Source: Psychroserpens ponticola
GTDB lineage: Bacteria; Bacteroidota; Bacteroidia; Flavobacteriales; Flavobacteriaceae
Direction: 5' to 3'
DNA length: 64,000 bases
Assembly (NCBI RefSeq): GCF_023556315.2
Contig: NZ_CP116221.1
Location: forward strand, 372,001-436,000
Shown: positions 34,454 to 42,546 of the stretch, piece after piece
Position numbering within the stretch: position 1 is the stretch's first letter
Layout: the number at the start of each line of letters is the position of its first letter
Made by a program: the position numbers and the translations under genes
Notes under the pieces: generated by a model
Database searches by the model: none
What the model saw: only the letters and a program-made list of their open reading frames with translations
What the model was told of the DNA's origin: nothing

Positions 34454-35599
34454 TTAGTTTACTGTAATAAGTGAGTTATAGTCTTTGTTTTCAGTGGTTT
34501 TTAAGAATTCTTCTAGGAGTGTCGAATCTATTGTGATGTGATTAGGAATCATACGTAATCTGTAGCGACCTTCACCAATAAATGTAAAAAGATCTCGTCT
34601 TTCTAACTGTTGCATGCTGTCTAAGTCTAAAATTGTATTCGTATTATCGATAATTCTTGTAAGATACGTTTGATTCTTTATTTCTCCAGCTAATCCAACA
34701 ATTAAACTTTGCGTATCGCCTTCTCCATATTTACGTCTAATAGCAAATTTTAATAGATTCTTATATTGCGTCGTTTTAGAACCAAAATCTATCGTTTGTT
34801 CAAACACACCTTTTGTAGGAATACTGATTTTAACCAAACTCCAATCCCTGAAACTGATGGTCATTTCGTTAGGCTTAGGCATATTTGCTAAGCGAATAAC
34901 CCAAGTTGTAGAGAGTACTAAAAAAATAGAAATCAACGATGTTTTAGCAATTATTTTAATAAGATTATTGCTGAAGTCATTGCCGTAATTTACGAAAACT
35001 TCTGAAAGTTGAGAGGAAAACATGAGCAATACAACAAGTGTAGAAATGATACCAACGATTTTTAAACCTCTGTGTGCAAACGTTCTGTAAAGGGAAATGC
35101 CTAATAAAGAGCATAATAATCCTGATAAGATTAAATCCGGAATTCCACTAAAATTAATATCATTTCTAATCGTATTTGTTTCTGAAAAGTTGGACAATAA
35201 AAACGTGGAAATTGAAGTGATTACAATCACAACTAGAATTTTATTAATGTTTTTAGTGTTGTTGTAAATAAAACGTGGCGCATAATAAAAGTAGAATAGA
35301 GCCAATAATAAAAACATGTTATTGACGATAGACAACAAATGAATTCCGAATTGAAAAGGGATTGTTTTTTCAAATGAAAGTAAGTGTCCAAAATAAGACC
35401 AACATCCAGAAATAACCCAAATAAACATGGCCAGACTTAAATATAACAACCCTTTATCAACACGCTTTTTGGTCTCGTCTTCCTCTAAAATTATTTTAAA
35501 TCGTTTTCTGATATTAAACCAAAGCGCTAATAGTAAGATAGCACCAATTAGTGAAATAAAAATATGTGATAAAAAATAAAATTCAGAAACGTAGGTCAT
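34454..35599 (-). CDS. Polytopic membrane protein of unknown function in the kynurenine cluster
   Basis: This 381-residue protein is not recognised. About seven hydrophobic segments occupy residues 8-240 (IFISLIGAILLLALWF, LLYLSLAMFIWVIS, MFLLLALFYFYYA, KILVVIVITSISTFLL, LILSGLLCSLLGISL, VGIISTLVVLLMF, TSLISIFLVLSTTWVI). A soluble C-terminal ~140 residues follow (KYGEGDTQSLIVGLAGEIKN, RDLFTFIGEGRYRLRM), possibly a cytosolic ligand or DNA-binding-like domain. The layout suggests a membrane sensor. Only 5 bp separate it from the ACMS decarboxylase gene, so it is probably co-expressed with kynurenine breakdown. Confidence 0.75.
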   Translation of the reverse strand: MTYVSEFYFLSHIFISLIGAILLLALWFNIRKRFKIILEEDETKKRVDKGLLYLSLAMFIWVISGCWSYFGHLLSFEKTIPFQFGIHLLSIVNNMFLLLALFYFYYAPRFIYNNTKNINKILVVIVITSISTFLLSNFSETNTIRNDINFSGIPDLILSGLLCSLLGISLYRTFAHRGLKIVGIISTLVVLLMFSSQLSEVFVNYGNDFSNNLIKIIAKTSLISIFLVLSTTWVIRLANMPKPNEMTISFRDWSLVKISIPTKGVFEQTIDFGSKTTQYKNLLKFAIRRKYGEGDTQSLIVGLAGEIKNQTYLTRIIDNTNTILDLDSMQQLERRDLFTFIGEGRYRLRMIPNHITIDSTLLEEFLKTTENKDYNSLITVN

Positions 35600-35604
35600 T
35601 GTAA

Positions 35605-36741
35605 TTATCCTAAAATTCTGTTGACCAATTTTTGTTTAGCCTTTTCATCATCACCACATAACCATTGTATGACATTATCTTCCCAAATAGCATCACGTTG
35701 AGCTTCATTGATAATATTTTGATTCACGGCGAGGTCTAATATTTTTCCTGGATAAGAACTTTGTTTTTCGCTTTCCATTTCTCCTAAAGGATAAGGATCA
35801 TCTAATCCCATTAACACCTGTTTTGAACCTTGGTTTTTCATAAGTAAATCTAGACCACCTGTGTCGTGAACTAAGGTGTCAAAGAAAATATTTTTATGTC
35901 CAACAGCTTTTCTAGGATGGGTTTTGCCTTCAAATAAATCGGGTCTGCCATCAAACCCTTGAATACGTCTTCCTAAATTGATTTGTGCTAGTTGTCCACC
36001 ATGAGCAAAGCAGATTCGCATGTTCTTATACTTTTCATAATAACCATTTAAGGTTAAAAAGTGATACGCATCAGCACATTGAGCAAGCATCCAAATCAAA
36101 TGAAAACGCCAAGATGTATTTTCTAGTTTAATGAATTTCTCACCATCATAAGGGTGAACTTCAACCGCTAAATTATATTTATCAGCAAGCTCAAAAATAG
36201 GCTCGTTCTCTTCATCAAAAATGCAGCGCCAAGTACCAATAGTATCCATGTAATGTGTTGGTAAACACAACAATTGCATGCCTAATTCTTCAACACAACG
36301 CTCAATTTCCCAACAAGCACCTCTAACAAAACCAGGATGTACTACAAAACCAGTCGTAAATTTACTCGGATTCTCTTTTTGGACTTTAGCATTAAAATCA
36401 TTCTGAAAACGTAAAGCTTGCTTCATTTCTTCAAGTCTAAGGCCATTTCCGTAGAGTTGAGATAAGTTTAAAACCACAGCATGATCAATTTTAAAATGCT
36501 CCATCCAAGCCAGCTTCTCGTCTAAAAAGAAACTAGAATCTGTAATGGGACGATTCCAATCCTTTTGAAGCATAAATTTTCGGTCTTTATCGACCCAAAA
36601 AATTCCTTTATTTTTCATGAATTCAGGAATCTCTTCAGGATAAGGAAGCAGATGTGAGTGACCGTTTATTCTTAGTTTGCGTTTTTCTTTCATAAGTTCT
36701 ACTGAGCGGAATTGAAGCGTTTCATTAACGTTATTTGTCAT
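35605..36741 (-). CDS. 2-amino-3-carboxymuconate-6-semialdehyde decarboxylase (ACMSD, amidohydrolase family)
   Basis: This 378-residue amidohydrolase-fold enzyme decarboxylates ACMS to 2-aminomuconate semialdehyde, committing carbon to breakdown rather than quinolinate/NAD. Metal ligands are visible: GHSHLLP near the N-terminus (HxH), AVEVHPYDG, FAHGG and the late Asp in GLDDPYPLGE, the place of the ACMSD GSDYPFPLGE loop. The N-terminus is about 30 residues longer than in the human enzyme. It is flanked by 3-hydroxyanthranilate dioxygenase upstream (33-bp gap) and the unknown membrane protein downstream. Context and the PLGE loop support ACMSD over other amidohydrolase-2 decarboxylases. Confidence 0.88.
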   Translation of the reverse strand: MTNNVNETLQFRSVELMKEKRKLRINGHSHLLPYPEEIPEFMKNKGIFWVDKDRKFMLQKDWNRPITDSSFFLDEKLAWMEHFKIDHAVVLNLSQLYGNGLRLEEMKQALRFQNDFNAKVQKENPSKFTTGFVVHPGFVRGACWEIERCVEELGMQLLCLPTHYMDTIGTWRCIFDEENEPIFELADKYNLAVEVHPYDGEKFIKLENTSWRFHLIWMLAQCADAYHFLTLNGYYEKYKNMRICFAHGGQLAQINLGRRIQGFDGRPDLFEGKTHPRKAVGHKNIFFDTLVHDTGGLDLLMKNQGSKQVLMGLDDPYPLGEMESEKQSSYPGKILDLAVNQNIINEAQRDAIWEDNVIQWLCGDDEKAKQKLVNRILG

Positions 36742-36774
36742 TACTGCAAAAACAGAAATCTATTGTAATTAAAA

Positions 36775-37311
36775 TTAGTCTTCTAATTGTACTTTTTTTG
36801 GTGGTTGCATGACTTCGCCACAATTCGGGCAACTACGCTTGTCTGTATCACCATAATATTTGTCAAAAATGGCAGGCATATCGGTTTCAATATTATCTAA
36901 AGTAAAGTCTTCTTCATACAATTTGGTCGTGCAGTTTTCACAAAACCATAATAAAGCATCTTGTACGCCTTCATCACGTGGATATTCAATAACTAAACCT
37001 ACAGTATTAGCACCTCTTTGCGGAGAATGCGGCACTTTTGGAGGTAATAAAAAGATCTCTCCTTCTCTAATATGAATGTCTTTTGGTGTGCCTTTATCAA
37101 TCACTTTTAAAACGATATCACCTTCCACTTGATAGAAAAATTCTGGCGTTTCATTGTAGTGATAATCTTTTCTACTGTTTGGTCCTCCAACAACCATAAC
37201 GATAAAATCACCATCTTTCCAAACCACTTTATTACCAACTGGAGGCTTTAAAAGGTGTCGGTTTTCTTCAATCCAAGCTTTAAAATTTATTGGTGGAAAT
37301 AATTTACTCAT
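36775..37311 (-). CDS. 3-hydroxyanthranilate 3,4-dioxygenase
   Basis: This 178-residue cupin opens the ring of 3-hydroxyanthranilate to ACMS. The substrate arginines and iron ligands of the family are in GGPNSRKDYHYNETPEFFYQ (His and Glu) and PPKVPHSPQRG (His). A C-terminal rubredoxin-like metal site has CENC and CPNC pairs (about residues 125-128 and 160-163), as in bacterial type II enzymes. ATG 37311 (MSKLFPPINFKAWIEENRHL) matches the family start. A D-type composite repeat lies directly upstream. Confidence 0.93.
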   Translation of the reverse strand: MSKLFPPINFKAWIEENRHLLKPPVGNKVVWKDGDFIVMVVGGPNSRKDYHYNETPEFFYQVEGDIVLKVIDKGTPKDIHIREGEIFLLPPKVPHSPQRGANTVGLVIEYPRDEGVQDALLWFCENCTTKLYEEDFTLDNIETDMPAIFDKYYGDTDKRSCPNCGEVMQPPKKVQLED

Positions 37312-37321
37312 CGTGTTTTAT

Positions 37322-37472
37322 TTTGGGCGTTACAATTTACTTATACCTACAAGGTTTTTAAAACCTCGCAGGATGCAAATTGTCAGGCTTTTCACTGTAT
37401 CTTTTTATTTGTCTCTTCGAGCGCAGTCGAGAAGTCGTCAAATAAAAAGGATGCCGTTTCAATCCTTAACGC
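37322..37472. repeat. Composite repeat D with nested E and P repeats
   Basis: D begins TTTGGGCGTTAC (37322) and ends AATCCTTAACGC (37472), as at 4335-4460. Shared inner parts are CTTTTCACTGTATCTTTTT and AAAAAGGATGCCGTTTCAAT. E (37346-37372, CCTACAAGGTTTTTAAAACC...) and P (37411-37434, CTTCGAGCGCAGTCGAGAAG) are nested inside. The first D copy has A nested instead. Confidence 0.75.
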
Positions 37473-37521
37473 AAATTCATCAATCCTATAAAATTAGTAA
37501 TAAAAAACGGAATTTTTTAGT

Positions 37522-38304
37522 CTATAAACTTTTTGTTCGTCCACCATCCACAGGAAGATTAATTCCATTGATATAAGCAGCAGGTTCACTAGCTAAAAAA
37601 GTTATGGCTGCAGCTAATTCTTCTGGTTTGGCAAAACGTTTTGCAGGCACAGCACTTTTCATAGCATTGGCAGATTCGTCTTCGGTTTTTCCTGTTTTAG
37701 CCGATTTGTTTTTAATGATTTCAGCTAAACGATCTGTTCCTGTAGCGCCAGGAAGTACATTATTGACAGTAATTCCAAATTGACCTAATTCATTAGCTAA
37801 GGTTTTGCTCCAATTGGCAACAGCACCACGAATGGTATTGCTAACACCTAAACCATCAAGAGGTTGTTTTACAGACGTTGAAATCACATTAATAATCCGA
37901 CCATAATTTTCGCTTTTCATATAAGGAACAACCGCTTGTGCTAACACATGATTGCATTTTAAATGTTGCGTAAACGCACTTTCGAATTCTGAGACTTCAG
38001 CAGAAAATACGGGTCCACCTTTTGGTCCTCCAGTATTATTCACTAAAATGTGAAATCCGTGATGTTGAGAAATATAGGCTTCTACTTTTGTTTTCAATGC
38101 TGCTGGATTAGAAAAATCGGCTACGATGTAATCATGAGCTCTGTGTTGAGGTAATTCAGCTAAAGTTGTTTTAAGTTTATCTTCATTTCTAGCAATAAGA
38201 GTGACTTGAACCCCTTCTTCAGCTAAAGCGATTGCTGTTGCTTTTCCTATTCCTGCTGTGCTTCCACAGACTAATGCGTATTTATTATTTAAGTTTAAAT
38301 TCAT
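37522..38304 (-). CDS. SDR-family protein lacking the YxxxK motif
   Basis: This 260-residue Rossmann protein has the SDR cofactor motif VCGSTAGIGKA, NNTGG (NNAG place) and VLPGATGTD, and a family-typical end (YINGINLPVDGG). In the active-site region the sequence is ISTSVKQPLDGLGVSNTIRG: the catalytic Tyr and Lys positions appear as Ser and Arg. The gene may therefore be a divergent SDR without normal reductase chemistry. Such SNTxR-type SDRs occur in other bacteria. It is embedded in the kynurenine cluster between the ALDH and the dioxygenase, with repeats on both sides. Role in the pathway is unclear. Confidence 0.82.
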   Translation of the reverse strand: MNLNLNNKYALVCGSTAGIGKATAIALAEEGVQVTLIARNEDKLKTTLAELPQHRAHDYIVADFSNPAALKTKVEAYISQHHGFHILVNNTGGPKGGPVFSAEVSEFESAFTQHLKCNHVLAQAVVPYMKSENYGRIINVISTSVKQPLDGLGVSNTIRGAVANWSKTLANELGQFGITVNNVLPGATGTDRLAEIIKNKSAKTGKTEDESANAMKSAVPAKRFAKPEELAAAITFLASEPAAYINGINLPVDGGRTKSL

Positions 38305-38316
38305 AATATGGTTTTG

Positions 38317-38411
38317 GCGTCAGTTCGAGTGAAAATTCTTTTTTAGAATTTTTATATCGAGAACAAATTACATCTTGATACAATTTTTTTCAAAAATCAC
38401 TCGATGTGACG
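38317..38411. repeat. Head-to-head pair of A repeats
   Basis: A forward (38317-38364: CGTCAGTTCGAGTGAAAATT ... TATATCGAGAAC) faces A reverse (38371-38411: TCTTGATACAATT ... CACTCGATGTGACG). The arrangement is like 9152-9254 and 10603-10706. It occupies the whole gap between the SDR and ALDH genes. Confidence 0.78.
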
Positions 38412-38412
38412 A

Positions 38413-40203
38413 TTAATATTTTATACATACATTCTTAGCTTCAGTAAAAAAGCGTAAGGCTTCAAAACCACCTTCACGCCCAACACCTGATGCTTTAACT
38501 CCTCCAAATGGTGTTCGTAAATCTCGCATCATCCAGGTATTTACCCAAACGATACCAGCTTGTAATTGGTTGCTCATTCGCATGGTGCGTTTTAAATCGT
38601 TTGTCCAAAGTGTTGCTGATAATCCGTATTTAACTTTGTTTGCCATTTTTAATACATGGTCTTCAGTATTAAAAGGTATAATAGTCACTACTGGACCAAA
38701 AATTTCTTCCTGATTCACACGACACTCATCATTAGGTACTTCAATAACGGTTGGTTCTAAGTAATATCCATTTTCATAACCTTTGACTAAGACTTCCTTT
38801 CCACCACATAACACCGTTCCATTTTCGTCTTTAGCAATTTGGATGTATTCTTTTACTTTCTCTAAATGTGGTTTTGATACTAAAGCACCAATATTCGTGT
38901 CAGCTTCAGATGGATGACCTACTTTGAGTTGTTTTATTTTTTCAACAAAATCAGTTTTGAACTTGTCATAAATAGAAGCTTCCACAAAAATCCTACTTCC
39001 GCAAAGGCAAATCTGACCTTGATTAGCAAAAGAGGAACGGACTGTTGTATTTAACATATCGTCATAATCGCAATCTGCAAAAATGATGTTTGGGTTTTTT
39101 CCACCTAATTCCAACGATAGTTTTTTAAACATTGGTGCTGCCACTTTTGCAATGTGAGCTCCAGTTGCTGTTCCACCAGTAAAACTAATGGCTTTAATAT
39201 CTAGATGTTCAATAATGGCTTGTCCAGTTGAACCACCAAGACCATGAACAATATTTAAAACACCTTTTGGGAGTCCAGCTTCATTACAAATTTCACCTAA
39301 AAGGTAAGCAGTCATTGGTGTAACTTCACTCGGTTTTGCTACGACGCAATTTCCAGCAGCTAGAGCAGGAGCGATTTTCCAAGTAAAGAGATAGAGTGGA
39401 AGGTTCCAAGGTGAAATGCAACCCACAACTCCAATAGGTTGACGTAAAGTATAATTGATGGCTTGCTGTCCGACACTTTCATGGCTTTCACTAGCAAATT
39501 GAGTAATGGCATTTCCGAAGAACCGAAAATTACTTGCTGCTCTTGGAATGTCAACACTTTTAGCTAATGAAACAGGTTTGCCATTGTCTTTAGATTCTGC
39601 TTCTGCAAAGCGTTGTACGTTAGCTTCGAGTAATTCTGAGATTTTGATGAGAATGCGACTGCGTTCTTCTAAAGTGGTTTGTGACCACACAGGAAAAGCA
39701 GATTTTGCAGCTATATATGCGTTTTCAACGTCTTCTTTTGACGAGTTTGGTATTTGTCCGTAAACTTCACCGTTTGAAGGGTTATAATTATCAATCCATT
39801 GGTCTTGAATTGGATTGTGGAAGTTTCCGTTGATATAGTTTTTTATGTTCATTTTATTGTCTGGTCGAGCGCAGTCGAGACCTACTTTATTGTTAGGATT
39901 ATAATTAGAATGTGTTGCATTTCTACATTCAGATAAAATATGCAACAAATCAAACTCTCCGTTGGCTAAAGCTAGTTTCTTTTTTGCACTCCAATTTTTA
40001 ATTTTCTTCTCAAAAAGTATTGCTTGCTCAATATCGTTAAATTCTTGATGAAATATTAATTTTAAAGGTCTTCTTTTGTATGTAAAACAATTTTTATTCC
40101 TTCCTTTTTGATGTTCTTCTAATCTTCTAGATAAATCGTTTGTAACTCCTGTGTAAGTTAAATTGTCTGAACATTGTAATATGTAAACAAAATATGATTT
40201 CAA
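38413..40203 (-). CDS. 2-aminomuconate-semialdehyde dehydrogenase fused in frame to an N-terminal GIY-YIG nuclease
   Basis: The frame encodes 596 residues. Residues 1-95 are a GIY-YIG endonuclease domain of the small UPF0213-like type (YFVYILQC, YTGVTNDLSRRLEEH, EQAILFEKKIKNWS). Residues 96-117 are repeat-derived (LSECRNATHSNY, KVGLDCARPDNK). From residue 118 an entire aldehyde dehydrogenase follows, starting MNIKNYINGNFHNP, with LELGGKNPN (Glu), NQGQICLCGSR (catalytic Cys) and RTPFGGVKASGVGREGG. The ALDH alone (ATG at 39852, 479 residues) is of family length and resembles ALDH8/NbaE enzymes that oxidise 2-aminomuconate semialdehyde. No stop codon separates the parts. The nuclease frame starts with TTG at 40203. 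I infer that an element inserted 5 bp upstream of the ALDH start. Whether a fused protein is made is unknown. Confidence 0.85.
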   Translation of the reverse strand: MKSYFVYILQCSDNLTYTGVTNDLSRRLEEHQKGRNKNCFTYKRRPLKLIFHQEFNDIEQAILFEKKIKNWSAKKKLALANGEFDLLHILSECRNATHSNYNPNNKVGLDCARPDNKMNIKNYINGNFHNPIQDQWIDNYNPSNGEVYGQIPNSSKEDVENAYIAAKSAFPVWSQTTLEERSRILIKISELLEANVQRFAEAESKDNGKPVSLAKSVDIPRAASNFRFFGNAITQFASESHESVGQQAINYTLRQPIGVVGCISPWNLPLYLFTWKIAPALAAGNCVVAKPSEVTPMTAYLLGEICNEAGLPKGVLNIVHGLGGSTGQAIIEHLDIKAISFTGGTATGAHIAKVAAPMFKKLSLELGGKNPNIIFADCDYDDMLNTTVRSSFANQGQICLCGSRIFVEASIYDKFKTDFVEKIKQLKVGHPSEADTNIGALVSKPHLEKVKEYIQIAKDENGTVLCGGKEVLVKGYENGYYLEPTVIEVPNDECRVNQEEIFGPVVTIIPFNTEDHVLKMANKVKYGLSATLWTNDLKRTMRMSNQLQAGIVWVNTWMMRDLRTPFGGVKASGVGREGGFEALRFFTEAKNVCIKY

Positions 40204-40249
40204 TTTAAATTATTATTTAAAGTAGGTCTCGACTGCGCTCGACCTGACA
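39858..40249 (-). mobile_element. Candidate GIY-YIG/P-repeat element with 28-bp terminal inverted repeats
   Basis: The left end (39858-39885, TGTCTGGTCGAGCGCAGTCG...) and right end (40222-40249, GTAGGTCTCGACTGCGCTCG...) are inverted copies matching at 27 of 28 bases. Both contain the P core. Between them lies only the GIY-YIG nuclease reading frame (start 40203, 18 bp inside the right end), which reads out through the left end into the ALDH gene. Total length is 392 bp. No transposase is present. By analogy with REP-associated tyrosine transposases, the nuclease may act on, or spread with, the P palindromes. This is inference. Confidence 0.55.
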
Positions 40250-40280
40250 AACCTTAAGTACAAGAAGTGACAAGTTAACA

Positions 40281-41021
40281 TTATTTTATATAATTTTCTA
40301 TAGCTTCTTTTAATTTTTCTGCTTCAATATTGACTTTATTTAAGGTTTCTAAGTAAGCAATATTAACGCCTAAAAAAGCATTTAATGATTGTTGATATTC
40401 GCGATCACTTTTTAGCCCTTCAAAATCATTGGGTACCATTTTGTCAATAGAATCATTAACAATGACTGTTGTGAAATACGTTCTGTAATAATCTAACATA
40501 TAACTGTAGAAATCTAAATGCACTTCTTGAAAACTTCCTTTTGTATCATTTATAGATGAGGTATGGAATTTTCCAATTTCAGAACGCAACTGTGGATCTT
40601 CAATAAGATCTGTTCCTATAGAAACCAGAGATTGATAACCACTAGTTTTAAAATCAATTTCATCATATGCATTAACAGCTCTAAAATGATAAGCAAGAGA
40701 ATCGTGATAGGTGTTGTCTGTTTCTAGGACATCAATTATTGTTTTAATAGAATTAATTGTTCTGTTTAAATTATTGGTTCTAGTATTAAGAACTCTGTCT
40801 AAATCAAAAAGTGTGTAGTCTAAATCTGAAATAATCTCAGTGAGTACTTGTCGCTCTTTTTCTTTCTGTTTTTTGTGTTCATTCCAGTTGTTGATCTGAA
40901 GCGCAATTAAAATCCCAATAACTACAAGAATAATTTCACCAATGGCATATTTGAAATATTTGCCTGTTTTGTTTTCCATAATTTGGTTTTGACGAATCTT
41001 TCTGAAGAATTTAATCATCAT
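40281..41021 (-). CDS. DUF6090 family membrane protein (array copy 1, last in order of transcription)
   Basis: This 246-residue protein has the DUF6090 N-terminus: basic FFRKIRQNQIMENKTGKYFK, then one hydrophobic segment IGEIILVVIGILIALQINNW (about residues 30-50). A variable, mainly helical soluble part of ~190 residues follows, with FKTSGYQSLVSIG, the GFEALKNSG-type motif of the family. Function is unknown. Its first ATG (41021) overlaps the stop of copy 2 (ATGA), and it ends 32 bp before the P repeat that bounds the GIY-YIG element. Confidence 0.85.
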   Translation of the reverse strand: MMIKFFRKIRQNQIMENKTGKYFKYAIGEIILVVIGILIALQINNWNEHKKQKEKERQVLTEIISDLDYTLFDLDRVLNTRTNNLNRTINSIKTIIDVLETDNTYHDSLAYHFRAVNAYDEIDFKTSGYQSLVSIGTDLIEDPQLRSEIGKFHTSSINDTKGSFQEVHLDFYSYMLDYYRTYFTTVIVNDSIDKMVPNDFEGLKSDREYQQSLNAFLGVNIAYLETLNKVNIEAEKLKEAIENYIK

Positions 41022-41788
41022 TTTATATTAAATCTAACTTCTAACTCTTTATTAATGTTTTCTAAATGCTTTTTAATATCCTCAACTATATAATAAAGCC
41101 TTAAGCGATAGTCTTCTTTTTTATTAGCTTGTAAAAGCAAATATTCTTTATATATTGGATGGTGGATTTGCTCAACATTGTATCTGCGGCTTTTGTAAAA
41201 ACCTGTAGTGTCTTTATTGGGCTTAAAATAATCTTCGTAAAGATTGATGTCTTTCAATTGTTTGTTCTTTTCAATGATCTCATTTTCATACCTAACATAT
41301 ATATTATCCATAAAGTACTTCGTACGTGGTAAAGAAACTTCATAAAAACGTATAAGGCTGTTACGCAGAGAATCTGTTTTAATTTTTTCAACACCACTAG
41401 ATTTTAATGCTTCATACGCACCTTTGTCATATGAAAACACTAAACCCCAATTTGCTTTTTGAATAAGTTTAGTAATTGTTTTGTCATTAAGTTGTAATCG
41501 ATTTTGCCTAACGAGTAAAAGGCTATCTATGGCTTGATCTTTAACAATGTTTCGATCACCTAATCGTTGAAAAAGTGAAAAGTCGTTTTGAAGTGATTTT
41601 TGAATTTCAACTAAAATTTGTTTTTCATATTGGCGTTCTTGTCGGTTGTTATTCCAATTATTAATCTGAAGTGCAATGAGAATCCCAATCACGACGAGGA
41701 TAATTTCACCAATAGCATATTTGAAATATCTACTTGTTTTATTTTCCCTGAGGAGGTTTTGACGGATTTTTGTAAAGAATTTTATCAT
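41018..41788 (-). CDS. DUF6090 family membrane protein (array copy 2)
   Basis: This 256-residue paralog has the N-terminal module MIKFFTKIRQNLLRENKTSR and TM segment GEIILVVIGILIALQINNW. A soluble helical part contains YDKGAYEALKSSGVEKI, the shared central motif, followed by LRNSLIRFYE. The last ~100 residues differ strongly from the other copies. It overlaps copy 3 by 4 bp (ATGA), so the pair is translationally coupled. Membrane topology is one TM helix with a short basic cytosolic N-terminus by the positive-inside rule. Confidence 0.85.
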   Translation of the reverse strand: MIKFFTKIRQNLLRENKTSRYFKYAIGEIILVVIGILIALQINNWNNNRQERQYEKQILVEIQKSLQNDFSLFQRLGDRNIVKDQAIDSLLLVRQNRLQLNDKTITKLIQKANWGLVFSYDKGAYEALKSSGVEKIKTDSLRNSLIRFYEVSLPRTKYFMDNIYVRYENEIIEKNKQLKDINLYEDYFKPNKDTTGFYKSRRYNVEQIHHPIYKEYLLLQANKKEDYRLRLYYIVEDIKKHLENINKELEVRFNIK

Positions 41789-42540
41789 TTTGTATTTTCA
41801 ATTAATGACATGACTTTTTTTGCAGCACTATCCATAGTTTCATAGCTTTTAAGAATGGTTCTTAACCTTGACACCCTAAAATTAGCGCCTTTAAAAGCTG
41901 GAAAATTCATTAGTTGATGTGCCTTTTTTAAATTGTCTTCAGTTGGATCGCTTCTGATGTCTTTTATAGCAGTAATAAATTGAAGTACAACATTAGATTT
42001 AAACATGTCATATTCCATTTCTTCTATAAAGTTATTCAAGCTCTGTTCTTCTTGTTCAATATCTGTAACTAAATTATAATACTTATAGAGTTCTGTTTCT
42101 ATAACAGTGCCTTGAATTTTACTTAAGTAACCTGAGTTTTTTAAGGCTTCAAATCCGCTTTTGTCAGATTTAAAATAGACATCAAAAAGGCTATTGTATT
42201 TATATAAATACGTTGATGTATATTCACTAAATTCATCAATTGTTATTGTGTTTTGATTTGCAAGTTTTATAAACTGTTGCGCACCCAATTTCGAACTGTC
42301 TCGAAAGCTCTTAATAACATTTAGATCTATGACATCTGATTGTATATTCTTAGAAATATTATTAAGATAGCCTTTTAGTTCGGCTTTTTGTTTGTTGTTC
42401 TCATTCCAATTATTAATCTGAAGTGCAATGAGAATCCCAATCACGACGAGCACTATTTCTCCAATGGCATATTTGAAGTATTTGGATGTTTTGTTTTCCA
42501 TGAGTAAGTTTTTGCGAATATGTCTAAAGAATTTAATCAT
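41785..42540 (-). CDS. DUF6090 family membrane protein (array copy 3)
   Basis: This 251-residue paralog has MIKFFRHIRKNLLMENKTSK and TM segment GEIVLVVIGILIALQINNW. The central motif SDKSGFEALKNSGYLSKI and ELYKYYNLVTDIEQEEQ follow, then a divergent C-terminal half. Gap to copy 4 is 6 bp. Base-level similarity among copies is strongest in the first ~160 bp (membrane module) and fades beyond, which fits duplication with divergence, or gene conversion limited to the 5' part. Confidence 0.85.
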   Translation of the reverse strand: MIKFFRHIRKNLLMENKTSKYFKYAIGEIVLVVIGILIALQINNWNENNKQKAELKGYLNNISKNIQSDVIDLNVIKSFRDSSKLGAQQFIKLANQNTITIDEFSEYTSTYLYKYNSLFDVYFKSDKSGFEALKNSGYLSKIQGTVIETELYKYYNLVTDIEQEEQSLNNFIEEMEYDMFKSNVVLQFITAIKDIRSDPTEDNLKKAHQLMNFPAFKGANFRVSRLRTILKSYETMDSAAKKVMSLIENTK

Positions 42541-42546
42541 ATTACT

